Below are positions 26,805 to 35,904 of a stretch of 64,000 nucleotides of DNA, piece by piece. Each line of letters begins with the position of its first letter. Position 1 is the stretch's first letter. Below the pieces are notes generated by a model. The model ran no database searches, had not been told where the DNA came from, and saw nothing but the letters and a program-made list of their open reading frames with translations. The position numbers were made by a program, and so were the translations under genes. The DNA is from Planctomycetaceae bacterium (GTDB taxonomy: Bacteria; Planctomycetota; Planctomycetia; Pirellulales; Pirellulaceae), in NCBI GenBank assembly GCA_024642205.1, contig JAHEBQ010000002.1, forward strand, positions 113,113 to 177,112. Direction: 5' to 3'.

Positions 26805-28358
26805 ATGAAGTCAATTTGGATCGCATTGCTGGGGCTGTCCGTGACAGCGTTTGGCGGTTGCAGTACGGTAAACCAACCGTTCGCCGGGGCAAGTCATCGA
26901 GTGCTAAGGGAAACGCCGCAGACGCAATTCGGCATGGCACAAACGAATGTCGGCCGCAATATCAATCGCGTTTCCCTGGCTGGATTCCAACAAGACGAGA
27001 ATGAAGGGGCCGTTTCCAAGTCGTTGAAATCCTGGAACAGCCCGCGCGAGAGACAATCCAGCAGCCCGGCCAACAGCCAACCCGGCAATTTGATGGTAAG
27101 CGAACTGGTCCCAGGCCAGGTTCAAGGTTACGAGAGCCAGGAGCAAGTATTCACCCTGGCCGACCTTGAGCAAATGGCCGTGTTCAACAACCCCGCGTTG
27201 GCAACGGCAAACGCCAGCGTTGATAAATCTGCAGGGCTGTTTCGTCAAGTCGGAACTCGCGCCAATCCATCCCTGGGATATGCTGCCAGTCAGCTCGCCG
27301 ATCAAAACACCGATCAACATACCGTATTCCTGGAACAGGAGTTCGTACGAGGCGACAAGCTGGCACTTAACCGGAAGGTTCTGCGGCATACCAGCGAAGC
27401 CCAGTGTCTTGAGATAGAAACGCAACGGTATCGAGTCTTGACCGATGTGCGAGTCCGCTTTTACGAGGCCATCGCAGCCCAGCGCCAACTTGACGCGACT
27501 ATCATGTTCGCTGAAGTCGCAAGTCAGGCTGTTGATGTCGCGACCAGCCTGCAACTGGCCGGTGAAGGAACGATTGTTGACGTCTTGCAATCCAAAACTC
27601 TGCTGAGCGAAACCAATCTGGCCCGTGAACAATCCGAAGCCGCCTACCGTGGTGCCTGGAAGGACCTGGTCGCGATTGCTGGCGCGCCTGACCTGAAACC
27701 GGCTCGTCTCGTTGGTGATTTCGGATCACCTGTCGGAGTTCAGGATTGGGAGGAAGCCTATCGGGTCATCAAGTCAGAAAGCCCGGAACTTGCAGCCGCC
27801 AACGCGATCGTTTGCGAAAAGAAAGCGATCTGGGAACGGCAACAGGTTCAGGCAATCCCCAATCTGACGGCTCAACTTGGCGCTGGATATGACCGGGGTA
27901 CGGATTCCGGTCTGGTCAATTTCCAAATCGTCGCGCCGATGCCGACTCGCAACCGGAACTGCGGAAATATCGCAGCCGCTCGGGCCGACTATACAAGTGC
28001 CGTTGAGAATGTCAAACGAATCGAGATGTCAATCAAGTCTCGGCTGGCTCGGTCCGCGCAAGAATTTGAATCGGCAAACGCTTCCGTTCAAAGGTACGAG
28101 CAGGAGATTCTTCCGCAAGCCAGGGAGAGCCTCGAACTTTCCGAAAAAGCGTATCGTGCCGGCGAACTTGCCTTCTTGCAAGTCCTGACGGTTCGCCGGA
28201 GCTACTACGATTCAAATATCCGGTTCATTCAGTCGCAGGGCAGACTGGCACAGGCCAGTGCGAAAGTAGATGGTCTGTTGTTGACTGGTGGACTGGACGC
28301 ACCACAGGACTACACGACGGGTGACGACCTGCGCGGCCAATCCTTCGGTGGTCAGTGA
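26805..28358 (+). CDS. TolC-family outer-membrane efflux lipoprotein
   Basis: The start ATG 26805 gives a lipoprotein signal with lipobox AFGGC (Cys at about residue 18), although the frame is open upstream. The 517-residue protein has two outer-membrane-efflux (OEP) repeats: long helices around residues 125-330 and 335-500, as in the CzcC/CusC group (FTLADLEQMAVFNNPALATA; RVRFYEAIAAQRQLD; QEILPQARESLELSEKAYRAGELAFLQVL). It should form the outer-membrane channel of a tripartite exporter. No membrane-fusion or RND gene lies in the window, so it is an orphan with an unknown partner. The C-terminal DDLRGQSFGGQ is non-conserved. Confidence 0.88.
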   Translation: MKSIWIALLGLSVTAFGGCSTVNQPFAGASHRVLRETPQTQFGMAQTNVGRNINRVSLAGFQQDENEGAVSKSLKSWNSPRERQSSSPANSQPGNLMVSELVPGQVQGYESQEQVFTLADLEQMAVFNNPALATANASVDKSAGLFRQVGTRANPSLGYAASQLADQNTDQHTVFLEQEFVRGDKLALNRKVLRHTSEAQCLEIETQRYRVLTDVRVRFYEAIAAQRQLDATIMFAEVASQAVDVATSLQLAGEGTIVDVLQSKTLLSETNLAREQSEAAYRGAWKDLVAIAGAPDLKPARLVGDFGSPVGVQDWEEAYRVIKSESPELAAANAIVCEKKAIWERQQVQAIPNLTAQLGAGYDRGTDSGLVNFQIVAPMPTRNRNCGNIAAARADYTSAVENVKRIEMSIKSRLARSAQEFESANASVQRYEQEILPQARESLELSEKAYRAGELAFLQVLTVRRSYYDSNIRFIQSQGRLAQASAKVDGLLLTGGLDAPQDYTTGDDLRGQSFGGQ

Positions 28359-28676
28359 CCGGATGGTGAATCCAGCGGCTTTCCAACACTTTCGTTTGAG
28401 TCGCGTCGCACCGTCAGCCTGAATCGTCCTGTTCGTCGTCCAATCCGCAGCAATTGAGGCCATTCTCAAGATGCGTCTCGCGCGCATCGGCTCAAGACAA
28501 AAAAATGAAGTTTGTCAGACCGTGTCCCGACGACCAATGCCCGGAAGCTGGGACATCGACCGGTCCAAGGATTTGAATTCCAGCCAACGATCCACGGCAA
28601 TCTGGAATTGACGGGCTTCGCATTCTGCCTGGCCCTAAGCGGCGGACCGTTTCAATAAAATTGGTTTTGACCTGTT
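28359..28676. other. Intergenic region, nothing recognised
   Basis: About 320 bases after the TolC-family gene. I see no gene, terminator with a T-run, or repeat. It may contain unrecognisable remains of the 5' part of the decayed gene that follows. Confidence 0.4.
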
Positions 28677-29075
28677 ACCAAAGGAAAAATCGTCGACACC
28701 TCAGCCGGCGTTCGTGACAGGTTGATTCAAATTGAAGGTGAGATGGGACATGCTCACCGACCGACCGGAGTGCCTTCCCATATGGGTACGGTTCTTACGG
28801 TCTGGATCGCTTTTTATCAAGCCGGACAACCGGCGTTGGCAATTCGCGGAACGGAAGAGAATCGTGGAAACACATCCGGCTCAGCGATGATTTGGGAGGG
28901 AACACCTGACGCCACATCGGTTGAGAGACTCGAGGCCATTGGTCTTGGAGTGTCGTATTCGGTCCTTGTCCCAATGTCAGCAAATCGCGGAACTGGTTAA
29001 CGTTCATGTCTGCCAATATCGAGAGGGTTGGCAATTGGTGTGCCGAGGCGCCAAATCTAGTCTGCCGTCTCGTAC
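28677..29075 (+). pseudogene. Remnant of metal ABC transporter binding protein (ZnuA/TroA-like)
   Basis: Two reading frames together recall the C-terminal half of a cluster A-I metal-binding protein. In the frame of 28677: GKIVDTSAGVRDRLIQIEG, then a GTVLTVWIAF segment like the GTAFTTWLDP region, then AMIWEGTPDATSVERLEAIGL, matching the WEGEP strand of the family. At about 28945 the match moves to another frame: SVVFGPCPNVSKSRNWLTF and MSANIERV. The original frame stops at 28998. A stop also lies just upstream of the remnant (28668), and the N-terminal half and central metal-binding residues are absent. Frameshift plus truncation indicates a dead gene. No zinc/manganese ABC permease is nearby. 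Confidence 0.55.
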
Positions 29076-29235
29076 CCTTGCGTTTAACTCAAAACGCATG
29101 GCAAAAGGAACGAGGGCCGGATTATTCACGGTTTAAATTCCGCACCGCCTATCAGCCTCGTTGGCCAGTTCGCAGAAAACATGTACATTCGAACTTCTTG
29201 GCCAACAAACACTCGCGATCGCGACCTGCTTTTCC

Positions 29236-29925
29236 ATGAACATTTTGATCACCAACGATGACGGCTGGGGATTTGACGGTATCCAGGCGCTTGAATCGGT
29301 TGCCAGACAATTTGGTGATGTCTGGACCGTTGCACCGGAAAAGCCAATGTCGGGCATCAGCCATCAATTGACTTTTGAACGTCCGATGAGTTTTGTCGAG
29401 AAATCACCTCAATCGTTTTCTTTGGATGGAACGCCAGCAGATTGTGTACGCGTCGCGATGACGCAACTGGACGTTGAATTCGATTGGGTGTTTTCGGGAA
29501 TCAACAAGGGAGCCAATCTTGGATCCGATATCTACGTATCGGGGACCGTGGCCGCGGCGCGGGAAGCCAGCCTGTTTGAATGCAAGGCCATCGCATTTTC
29601 GCAACACTTGCGAAAATTCCAGGCGCCCTTCGATTGGTCGAGGCCAAGTCGGATGGCGGAGCGGTTATTGACGAGTTTGCTGATTCGCGAAATGCCCGAC
29701 GGAGGTTGGATCAACGTCAATTTCCCCGATCCAAAAAACGGAAATGAAAAAGACCTCGCAGTTGTAGAGACACAGCACGATTTCAAGCCGTTGCCGGCCG
29801 ATTATACCAGGACGGACGATGGCAAGCTCCTGTATTGCAGCGTCTACAACGACCGCGTTCGCACGCCTGGCTATGATGCCGACGTTTGTTTTTCGGGCAG
29901 CATCTCGGTTACGATTCATCCTTGA
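29236..29925 (+). CDS. surE: 5'/3'-nucleotidase SurE
   Basis: A 229-residue SurE phosphatase that removes phosphate from nucleoside monophosphates. The N-terminal metal site NDDGWGFDGI is at residues 7-16, followed by PEKPMSGISHQLT, FSLDGTPADCVRVA and the conserved SGINKGANLGSDIYVSGTVAAAREA (residues about 85-110). ATG 29236 is the natural family start (MNILITNDDG). The length is slightly short for the family, which is usually about 245-260, and the C-terminus ends after a normal strand. It has no neighbour of obvious related function; the pcm and nlpD genes that accompany it in gammaproteobacteria are absent. Confidence 0.93.
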   Translation: MNILITNDDGWGFDGIQALESVARQFGDVWTVAPEKPMSGISHQLTFERPMSFVEKSPQSFSLDGTPADCVRVAMTQLDVEFDWVFSGINKGANLGSDIYVSGTVAAAREASLFECKAIAFSQHLRKFQAPFDWSRPSRMAERLLTSLLIREMPDGGWINVNFPDPKNGNEKDLAVVETQHDFKPLPADYTRTDDGKLLYCSVYNDRVRTPGYDADVCFSGSISVTIHP

Positions 29926-30142
29926 ATACGCCTCTGCTGCAAATTCAATTCGTGATCGGGCAACGGTTGTTTGAAGGAAAATCAACAATATGCCGACAGG
30001 CGGCGCCACTGAAATTCTCCGGCATTTGCGAATTTGGTGATGCGGCGTTCCTGCCGCCGTTCCGCGGGGTGCTACTGGTGGAATCATGCGTCGATTACAC
30101 TTTGGACATTACGGTCCCATGCTCACACTGGGTAATAAGTCG

Positions 30143-30373
30143 ATGAAGCTCTTAATTTGGTTGCTGGTGGCGGCACTCATCATCCTGCATCAGGACTTTT
30201 GGAATTGGAACAATCACAAACTGTATTTTGGATTCCTGCCAATCGGCCTTTATTACCACATCGGAATTTCGATCGCCGCGGCCTTGGTGTGGTCATTTGC
30301 CTGTACGTTTGCCTGGCCGAAGGGAATTGACGAATTTGAAGATGAACCGGTCGGCAAGGGAGGCAAAGTATGA
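30143..30373 (+). CDS. DUF3311-type small membrane protein
   Basis: A 76-residue protein starting at ATG 30143, with two membrane helices (about 2-20 and 35-57) joined by a short loop and an acidic tail. It resembles DUF3311, a small protein encoded immediately before sodium:solute symporters in many bacteria. Its stop overlaps the start of the symporter gene by four bases (ATGA), so the two are translationally coupled. It is probably an accessory subunit or stabiliser of the symporter; this is inferred from the pairing. Confidence 0.75.
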   Translation: MKLLIWLLVAALIILHQDFWNWNNHKLYFGFLPIGLYYHIGISIAAALVWSFACTFAWPKGIDEFEDEPVGKGGKV

Positions 30374-31917
30374 GCTTCCTGCTTGCCATGAATGATGGAC
30401 AAGTCCGCCTTGCCATCATCCTGATTTACCTGGGACTGCTATTGTTCCTTGGTTTTTTTGCCAGCCGACTTTTTCGTGGTACGAGGGACGACTTTCTCCT
30501 GGCAAGCCATTCGATTGGACCATTCCTGTTGCTGATGAGCATGTTTGGTACAACGATGACAGCCTTTGCACTCGTCGGCTCGTCGGGGGAAGCCTATGTC
30601 AAGGGGATCGGCGTCTATGGCATGCTGGCTTCCAGTAGCGGTATCATTCACTCGCTGTGTTTCTTCGTCATCGGCATCAAGATTTATCGCATTGGCCGGA
30701 AGCATGACTATTCGACACAAATCCAGTTTTTTCGCGATCGCCTGGATAGCAGTTTTATTGGCTTGATGTTGTTTCCAATTCTGGTTGGACTGATCATCCC
30801 GTATCTGTTGATCGGCGTGATGGCGGGAGGTGGCGTGATTGCCGTGATGACGGCGGGTGCGTTTCCCGATCTCGGACTGGCCGAAAACGGCGGCATCCCG
30901 TCGAGCTACGGATCCTTGCTGATATGCGCAGTCGTTTTGATTTATGTCTTTTTCGGTGGCATGCGTGGCACGGCATGGGCCAATGCGTTTCAAACGACGG
31001 TCTTTATGGTACTGGGTGTCGTTGCGTTTGTGATGCTTGCCAGTCGACTGGGTGGTGGTGCAACGTTGATCCAGAGCTTGGAAAACGTGACCCAGAAAGT
31101 CGATTCCACGAAACTGACCCGCTCGGACATGAGTCAGACACTGTTTTTTACCTATATGTTTATTCCTCTTTCGGTGGCGATGTTTCCGCACCTGTTTCAA
31201 CATTGGCTGACCGCCAAAAGCGCGAAAAGTTTCAAGGCTCCCGTCATACTGCATCCGGTTTTCATCATGATCGTCTGGGTGCCGTGCGTCCTGATTGGCG
31301 TATGGGGATCATCGCTGGACCTGGTAGACGTCAAACCCAACGATGTCCTGGCTTTCCTGGTGAATGACAAAATCGGGGCAGTGATGGGCGGGCTGCTGTC
31401 GGCCGGAATCCTGGCTGCGATCATGTCGTCACTGGACAGCCAATTCCTCTGCATTGGTTCGATTTTCACCAACGACATCGTCCGTCATTACCTGGGAAAA
31501 GACCGATTTTCTGATCGGGCCCAGGTTTGGATTGCGAGGATGTTTGTGATCGCAATTGTCGCAATTACCTATGTCCTGAGTCTCCAGGGGTATCGAAGCG
31601 TATTCACGATGGCAGTTTGGTGCTTCAGCGGTTTCGCTGCCCTGTTTCCGCTGGTTTTTGCGGCATTGTATTGGAAGCGACTTACCGTTTACGGTGCCTA
31701 TTCCGGAATCCTGGCAATGGTGGGTAGTTGGACTTATTTATTCTGGAAATCCGATTGGGGCGCAAATACGGAGTTTGCGCTGCATCCGTTTGGCAAATCG
31801 TTTCCCTTGATGCCCGTCGTCGCGATTTTCATGTGCTCACTATTAGCCATGTGCATCACTTCGCTCATGACGAAGCCCCCGGGCGAAGAGACTCTCGCGA
31901 AGTTTTTCGATCATTAG
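30370..31917 (+). CDS. Sodium:solute symporter (SSF family)
   Basis: A 515-residue integral membrane protein with about 13 hydrophobic segments. SSF features include the early FASRLFRGTRDDFLLASHSIGPFLLLMSMFGTTMTAFALVGSSG region, FVIGIKIYRIGRK, and the family pattern GGLLSAGILAAIMSSLDSQFLCIGSIFTNDI near residue 340-370, which includes the Ser/Ser-Asp sodium site. It is coupled to the DUF3311 gene upstream. The substrate cannot be read from the sequence; organic acids, amino acids or sugars are all possible in this family. The last 70 residues contain two additional helices and a short cytoplasmic tail. Confidence 0.92.
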   Translation: MSFLLAMNDGQVRLAIILIYLGLLLFLGFFASRLFRGTRDDFLLASHSIGPFLLLMSMFGTTMTAFALVGSSGEAYVKGIGVYGMLASSSGIIHSLCFFVIGIKIYRIGRKHDYSTQIQFFRDRLDSSFIGLMLFPILVGLIIPYLLIGVMAGGGVIAVMTAGAFPDLGLAENGGIPSSYGSLLICAVVLIYVFFGGMRGTAWANAFQTTVFMVLGVVAFVMLASRLGGGATLIQSLENVTQKVDSTKLTRSDMSQTLFFTYMFIPLSVAMFPHLFQHWLTAKSAKSFKAPVILHPVFIMIVWVPCVLIGVWGSSLDLVDVKPNDVLAFLVNDKIGAVMGGLLSAGILAAIMSSLDSQFLCIGSIFTNDIVRHYLGKDRFSDRAQVWIARMFVIAIVAITYVLSLQGYRSVFTMAVWCFSGFAALFPLVFAALYWKRLTVYGAYSGILAMVGSWTYLFWKSDWGANTEFALHPFGKSFPLMPVVAIFMCSLLAMCITSLMTKPPGEETLAKFFDH

Positions 31918-31980
31918 AATCCACTGCGGTGCTTCCTCCTCACCCAGGTCAATCAGCTGCCTGAAAGTTTCGACTCCTGC

Positions 31981-33891
31981 ATGTCATCCCGAAGACGAAA
32001 CAAGTTCACGCCGGCCGAATCCGAGAAACATTTCGTCAACATGGCGGAATGGATCGCGATGGAATCGAAGGCTGAAATCCTGCGGATGGAAGAGCGCCGA
32101 AAAATTCAAAACACGTCCGACGCCGAAAAATCGGGAGAGACGATCTTGGATTTGGTGGTGACCGACCATGTGCACGGGCTGGGTGGTCACCAACTCGTGA
32201 CGTTTATGCGACGCAACGAAACGTTGAGCATGCCCTGGCATCGCCTCCGCGTAGGCTCCCCGGTCGTGGTTTCACCGTACCGCGAACCCGGGAAATCGGA
32301 ATCCGGTGTCGTCAGCCGCAAGAAACACGACTCGATTCAGGTAGCGCTCGATCGCTGGCCGAACGCCGACAGGTACCGAATTGACCTGTCCGCGGATGAA
32401 GTCACACGGCAGCGTCAACTGGCCGCGATCATGACAGCAAAGGATGCGCGAGGCCGATTGGGAGCTCTGCGGTCGGTGATGATGGGGGAAAAAATACCGT
32501 GCTTTTCGGATCGCAAGTTCGATTTGCATTTCCATACCGATCTGAACGACTCACAAAAATTGGCTGTCGAATTTGCTCTCTCGGCGGAAGATGTGGCGAT
32601 CATTCACGGGCCTCCCGGCACCGGCAAAACAACAACCGTCGTTGAATTGATTGTGCAAGCAATTGGGCGCGACGACAAGGTTCTGGCGTGTGCCCCCAGC
32701 AATACTGCCGTCGATAACCTGCTCGAACGACTGATTGACGCGCGACAGCGCGTTGTCCGGATCGGACACCCGGCCCGTGTCGCGGAACGACTCAGGGATT
32801 ATTCACTCGATGGTCTGGTGGATCAACACGACAACATGCCGGTCATCAAGGACATGATGCGCGAAGCCGATGCCATTTTTCGCAAGTCAGAAAAATGGAC
32901 CCGGGCCAAGCGTGAACGGGGGGAGCGACAGGAGATGAAGCGGGAAGCCAAACGTCTTCAGGCTGATGCGCGGATGCTTGAACGGCAGGCAATCAACTCG
33001 ATCCTGGATCAAGCCGACGTGATTTGCGCTACGACGACGTTTAATCCGGACCTGCTCGGTGATCGCCGGTTTGACCTGGCGGTGGTTGATGAAGCCTGTC
33101 AGAGCACTGAGCCCGGTTGCTGGGTGCCGCTGCTGCGTGCCGATCGTCTGATCCTCGCCGGCGATCATCAACAGCTTCCACCCACCGTCCTTTCGACAGA
33201 AGCGGGTCGTCAGGGTTTTGCCAAAAGCCTGATGGAACGACAACTGGAGGTCCATGGCGACCAGATTTCGCGGATGTTAAATGTGCAGTACCGAATGCAC
33301 CGAGACATCATGACGTTTTCCTCGGATCAATTCTATCATGGCGGGCTGATTGCCCACCGGACGGTTGTCGAACACACGTTGCCTGAACTGGAAAGCGTGA
33401 TTCCCAATGAATTTACCGAAAAAATCGTGACCTTTGTCGACACCGCCGGCGCGGGATGGGATGAAGAACTGGAGCCCAACGGTTTGAGCAAGCGCAATCC
33501 CCAGGAGGCGGAATGCGTTCTAAAGAAAGTCCAGCTGCTGCTTGATTCAGGATTACCCGGGGAAGACATCGCGGTCATCGCGCCATACGCGGCGCAGGTT
33601 CGCCTGTTACGCGATCAGTGCCGGCACCGCGGGGTTGAGATCGATACCGTGGACGGATTCCAGGGACGGGAAAAAGAAGCCGTCGTCATTACTCTTGTCC
33701 GCAGCAACAACAAAAACGAAATCGGGTTTCTCGCGGACCGACGCCGCATGAACGTCGCATTGACCCGTGCACGGCGACGACTGATCGTCATCGGGGACAG
33801 TGCGACGCTGGGCGGGGACGAATTTTACCGTTCCTTTATCGATTACGTGGAATCGGTAGGTGGGTATTCTACGGTCTGGCAGGAGTTGTAA
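31981..33891 (+). CDS. Superfamily 1B DNA/RNA helicase, UPF1/IGHMBP2-like
   Basis: A 636-residue helicase related to eukaryotic SMUBP-2/UPF1. The N-terminal part (about 50-130) contains a beta-barrel, and the RecA-like core begins near residue 190 with Q-motif LNDSQKLAVEFAL, Walker A GPPGTGKTTT, motif Ia CAPSNTAVDNLLERL, motif II VVDEACQ, motif III GDHQQLPPTV, motif IV QYRMH, motif V VDGFQGREKEAVVITLVRS and motif VI MNVALTRARRRLIVIGD. All catalytic residues are present, so it should be active. A Lys/Arg-rich helical insert lies between motifs Ib and II (about 300-340). It is probably monocistronic, 63 bases after the symporter gene. The biological role in bacteria is not established. Confidence 0.93.
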   Translation: MSSRRRNKFTPAESEKHFVNMAEWIAMESKAEILRMEERRKIQNTSDAEKSGETILDLVVTDHVHGLGGHQLVTFMRRNETLSMPWHRLRVGSPVVVSPYREPGKSESGVVSRKKHDSIQVALDRWPNADRYRIDLSADEVTRQRQLAAIMTAKDARGRLGALRSVMMGEKIPCFSDRKFDLHFHTDLNDSQKLAVEFALSAEDVAIIHGPPGTGKTTTVVELIVQAIGRDDKVLACAPSNTAVDNLLERLIDARQRVVRIGHPARVAERLRDYSLDGLVDQHDNMPVIKDMMREADAIFRKSEKWTRAKRERGERQEMKREAKRLQADARMLERQAINSILDQADVICATTTFNPDLLGDRRFDLAVVDEACQSTEPGCWVPLLRADRLILAGDHQQLPPTVLSTEAGRQGFAKSLMERQLEVHGDQISRMLNVQYRMHRDIMTFSSDQFYHGGLIAHRTVVEHTLPELESVIPNEFTEKIVTFVDTAGAGWDEELEPNGLSKRNPQEAECVLKKVQLLLDSGLPGEDIAVIAPYAAQVRLLRDQCRHRGVEIDTVDGFQGREKEAVVITLVRSNNKNEIGFLADRRRMNVALTRARRRLIVIGDSATLGGDEFYRSFIDYVESVGGYSTVWQEL

Positions 33892-34039
33892 TCGCCGTCA
33901 ATGGGAGTTCCTCCAACGACAAACGCCTCCATCACTTTGCTTGAATGCCTGACAAACGGTTCACTCAACCGGGAAATGGGGGCATGGAAGTTCCGTCGGA
34001 AACTGGGTTTGAGTTTCACGTCAAGGAAAACGAGCACCG

Positions 34040-35776
34040 CTAATAGGCCGACAAGCCGAAGGAATGTTGCAGGCCCTTGATGCTCCATCGGACTTTCCTT
34101 TCCGGACTGACCAGTTGGAGAATCGTCTTGCTGGTGATCAAGGTGTCACCGTTGGGCAAACGACGAACGGCGCTATTCCCCTCGTTCGCCTTGAAGCTCC
34201 AAACCACGTGTTTGTCATGATTGTACTCGTTGACGGTCGTGTCGCCGAGGCTCGCGACCAATGTCGTACCTGCGTCAGTTCGATGCACGGAAATCGGTTG
34301 ATTTGCCGTTTCGATCGACCATTCTGTCTCGCCCTGGCGATTTATTTCGATAACAGAATTCTTGTCAAACAGGGCGACCAGGGTATTGCCATTGCTCAAT
34401 CGCTGGCAATCCGCGACGCGACCGCCGACCTCCGCTTCCCAATCAACGGAACTGTCCGGCTGGTACTCGATCACTTTCGTCCCGCAGCCGACTAACGTGT
34501 TGCCGGTCTCAAGTCGATGCAAGCCCATCATTTGATGGGGAACGCGATCAAGCTTCCAGATTTCGTCTCCTTCTCGGTTGAATTCGACCACCGTATGCCC
34601 GGTATAAGAGGACACCAGCCGATTGCCATTCGGTAATCCCTGGACGTTCCAAGCGCCCTGAAAGTCGCGACTCCAAATTTCTTGTCCCGTCATATCGACT
34701 TCTACGACCTTATTCAGTCGGTAGTCCGCATACAGGATCCTGCCAAACATCAGATGACTGTCGACAATCGGAAAGTGAATCTTGACCGTTTCGCCATTTT
34801 CCTCCAACCATGATTTCCATTTTTTCACAGACGGGTTTCGGTGTTCAGGACTGTCGTAAGCCACGAATGCAAACCGTTGACCGGTAATAGCACGCAGCAC
34901 ACGGGCACTCTCGACACGTACATCCAGAATTTCCGACTCCAACAGCCCGACCAGGATCGGCAACGCGTCCCGGATTCCCTTGTTGGCCAACGAACGGGCA
35001 AAAGCGACTCGAACGTGATCATCGTTTTCAACCTTGAGACGCTGCAGCAACTCTTCTGTCGCTGCCAGCCCAAGCAGTTCCAACAGCGCCACCGAGCTGG
35101 CAATCCGCCACGACGCATTCTCGGATTGCAGCGAAGACTTCAGGCGCGGAACATCGGATTTGACAGCGGTCGCCGCAAGCGCTCTTCCAATCGCGGTCTG
35201 AGTTACTGAATCGTCAACCAGCTTCAGAGTCTCCAGCAAAACATCGGTCATGCCTTTGATCTGTTTGGCCTGGACGACGACGCAGACCGCATCAATGACG
35301 CCCAATTCGGTATCGCGACGATTCCTCGAATTGACATAATCGAGTATGACGCGTGCCCGGTACGCGACTTCCGGGTTTTGTGCCTGCACGGCAGCGGCCA
35401 AAGGTGCCTTGGGGATCGTTGTCATCATTTTCAACGATCGTGTCGCATTTTCACGTACCAGGTAATCAGTCGATTGGAGGTCCCGAACGAAGTCCCTGGC
35501 TTGATCTTCCAGCTGCTGATGCAATGGATGACCGGGATCCAGAACTTGCAGGCATTTCCGCATCGCATCGGCGGTCGGCAGAACCTGATGATGTGCAAGC
35601 GTTTCGATCGCATTTTTCAAAAGCGGGTGCGGGCCAATGTTCTGCACCAGGGATGACGAATCGTCGATTTCCTGTGAACAAACGATCAACGGCAAAAGGG
35701 TAAGCAACGCAAGCACCAAACCGGGCAAGGCTTTGACCGCGTCGCTGCCGCAAGCAAGGAGAAGAGGGTATTTCAC
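34040..35776 (-). CDS. HEAT-repeat protein with beta-propeller domain
   Basis: I take GTG 35776 as start, since it gives a plausible signal peptide (hydrophobic core LPGLVLALLTLLPLIV); a longer frame upstream would overlap the permease gene. The 578-residue product has HEAT-like helical repeats (about 90-300; repeated blocks such as RIASSVALLELLGL and RVAFARSLANKG), followed by a repeat-rich beta region (about 320-578) with blades of the form GNTLV and VIEINRQGETEWS, as in arylsulfotransferase/PQQ-like propellers. No catalytic motif is seen. It is presumably a secreted interaction protein. It is the last gene of a minus-strand run behind the TRAP transporter. Confidence 0.75.
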   Translation of the reverse strand: MKYPLLLACGSDAVKALPGLVLALLTLLPLIVCSQEIDDSSSLVQNIGPHPLLKNAIETLAHHQVLPTADAMRKCLQVLDPGHPLHQQLEDQARDFVRDLQSTDYLVRENATRSLKMMTTIPKAPLAAAVQAQNPEVAYRARVILDYVNSRNRRDTELGVIDAVCVVVQAKQIKGMTDVLLETLKLVDDSVTQTAIGRALAATAVKSDVPRLKSSLQSENASWRIASSVALLELLGLAATEELLQRLKVENDDHVRVAFARSLANKGIRDALPILVGLLESEILDVRVESARVLRAITGQRFAFVAYDSPEHRNPSVKKWKSWLEENGETVKIHFPIVDSHLMFGRILYADYRLNKVVEVDMTGQEIWSRDFQGAWNVQGLPNGNRLVSSYTGHTVVEFNREGDEIWKLDRVPHQMMGLHRLETGNTLVGCGTKVIEYQPDSSVDWEAEVGGRVADCQRLSNGNTLVALFDKNSVIEINRQGETEWSIETANQPISVHRTDAGTTLVASLGDTTVNEYNHDKHVVWSFKANEGNSAVRRLPNGDTLITSKTILQLVSPERKVRWSIKGLQHSFGLSAY

Positions 35777-35904
35777 AAACCGCTCCGCTTCAGTGACCAG
35801 CAAATGATTCGGGTATCGGCCAGTACGATTTTTTCGACCAGGTCGATTATATCCGAACGGGTAAGAGTTCGCGAAATTCGAAACGACCGATTCCTGATCA
35901 AAGA

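Noticed and set aside
30439-31254. 271-codon minus-strand open frame
   Set aside because: Antisense to the sodium symporter; the composition (His/Gln/Arg-rich) is typical of an antisense shadow.
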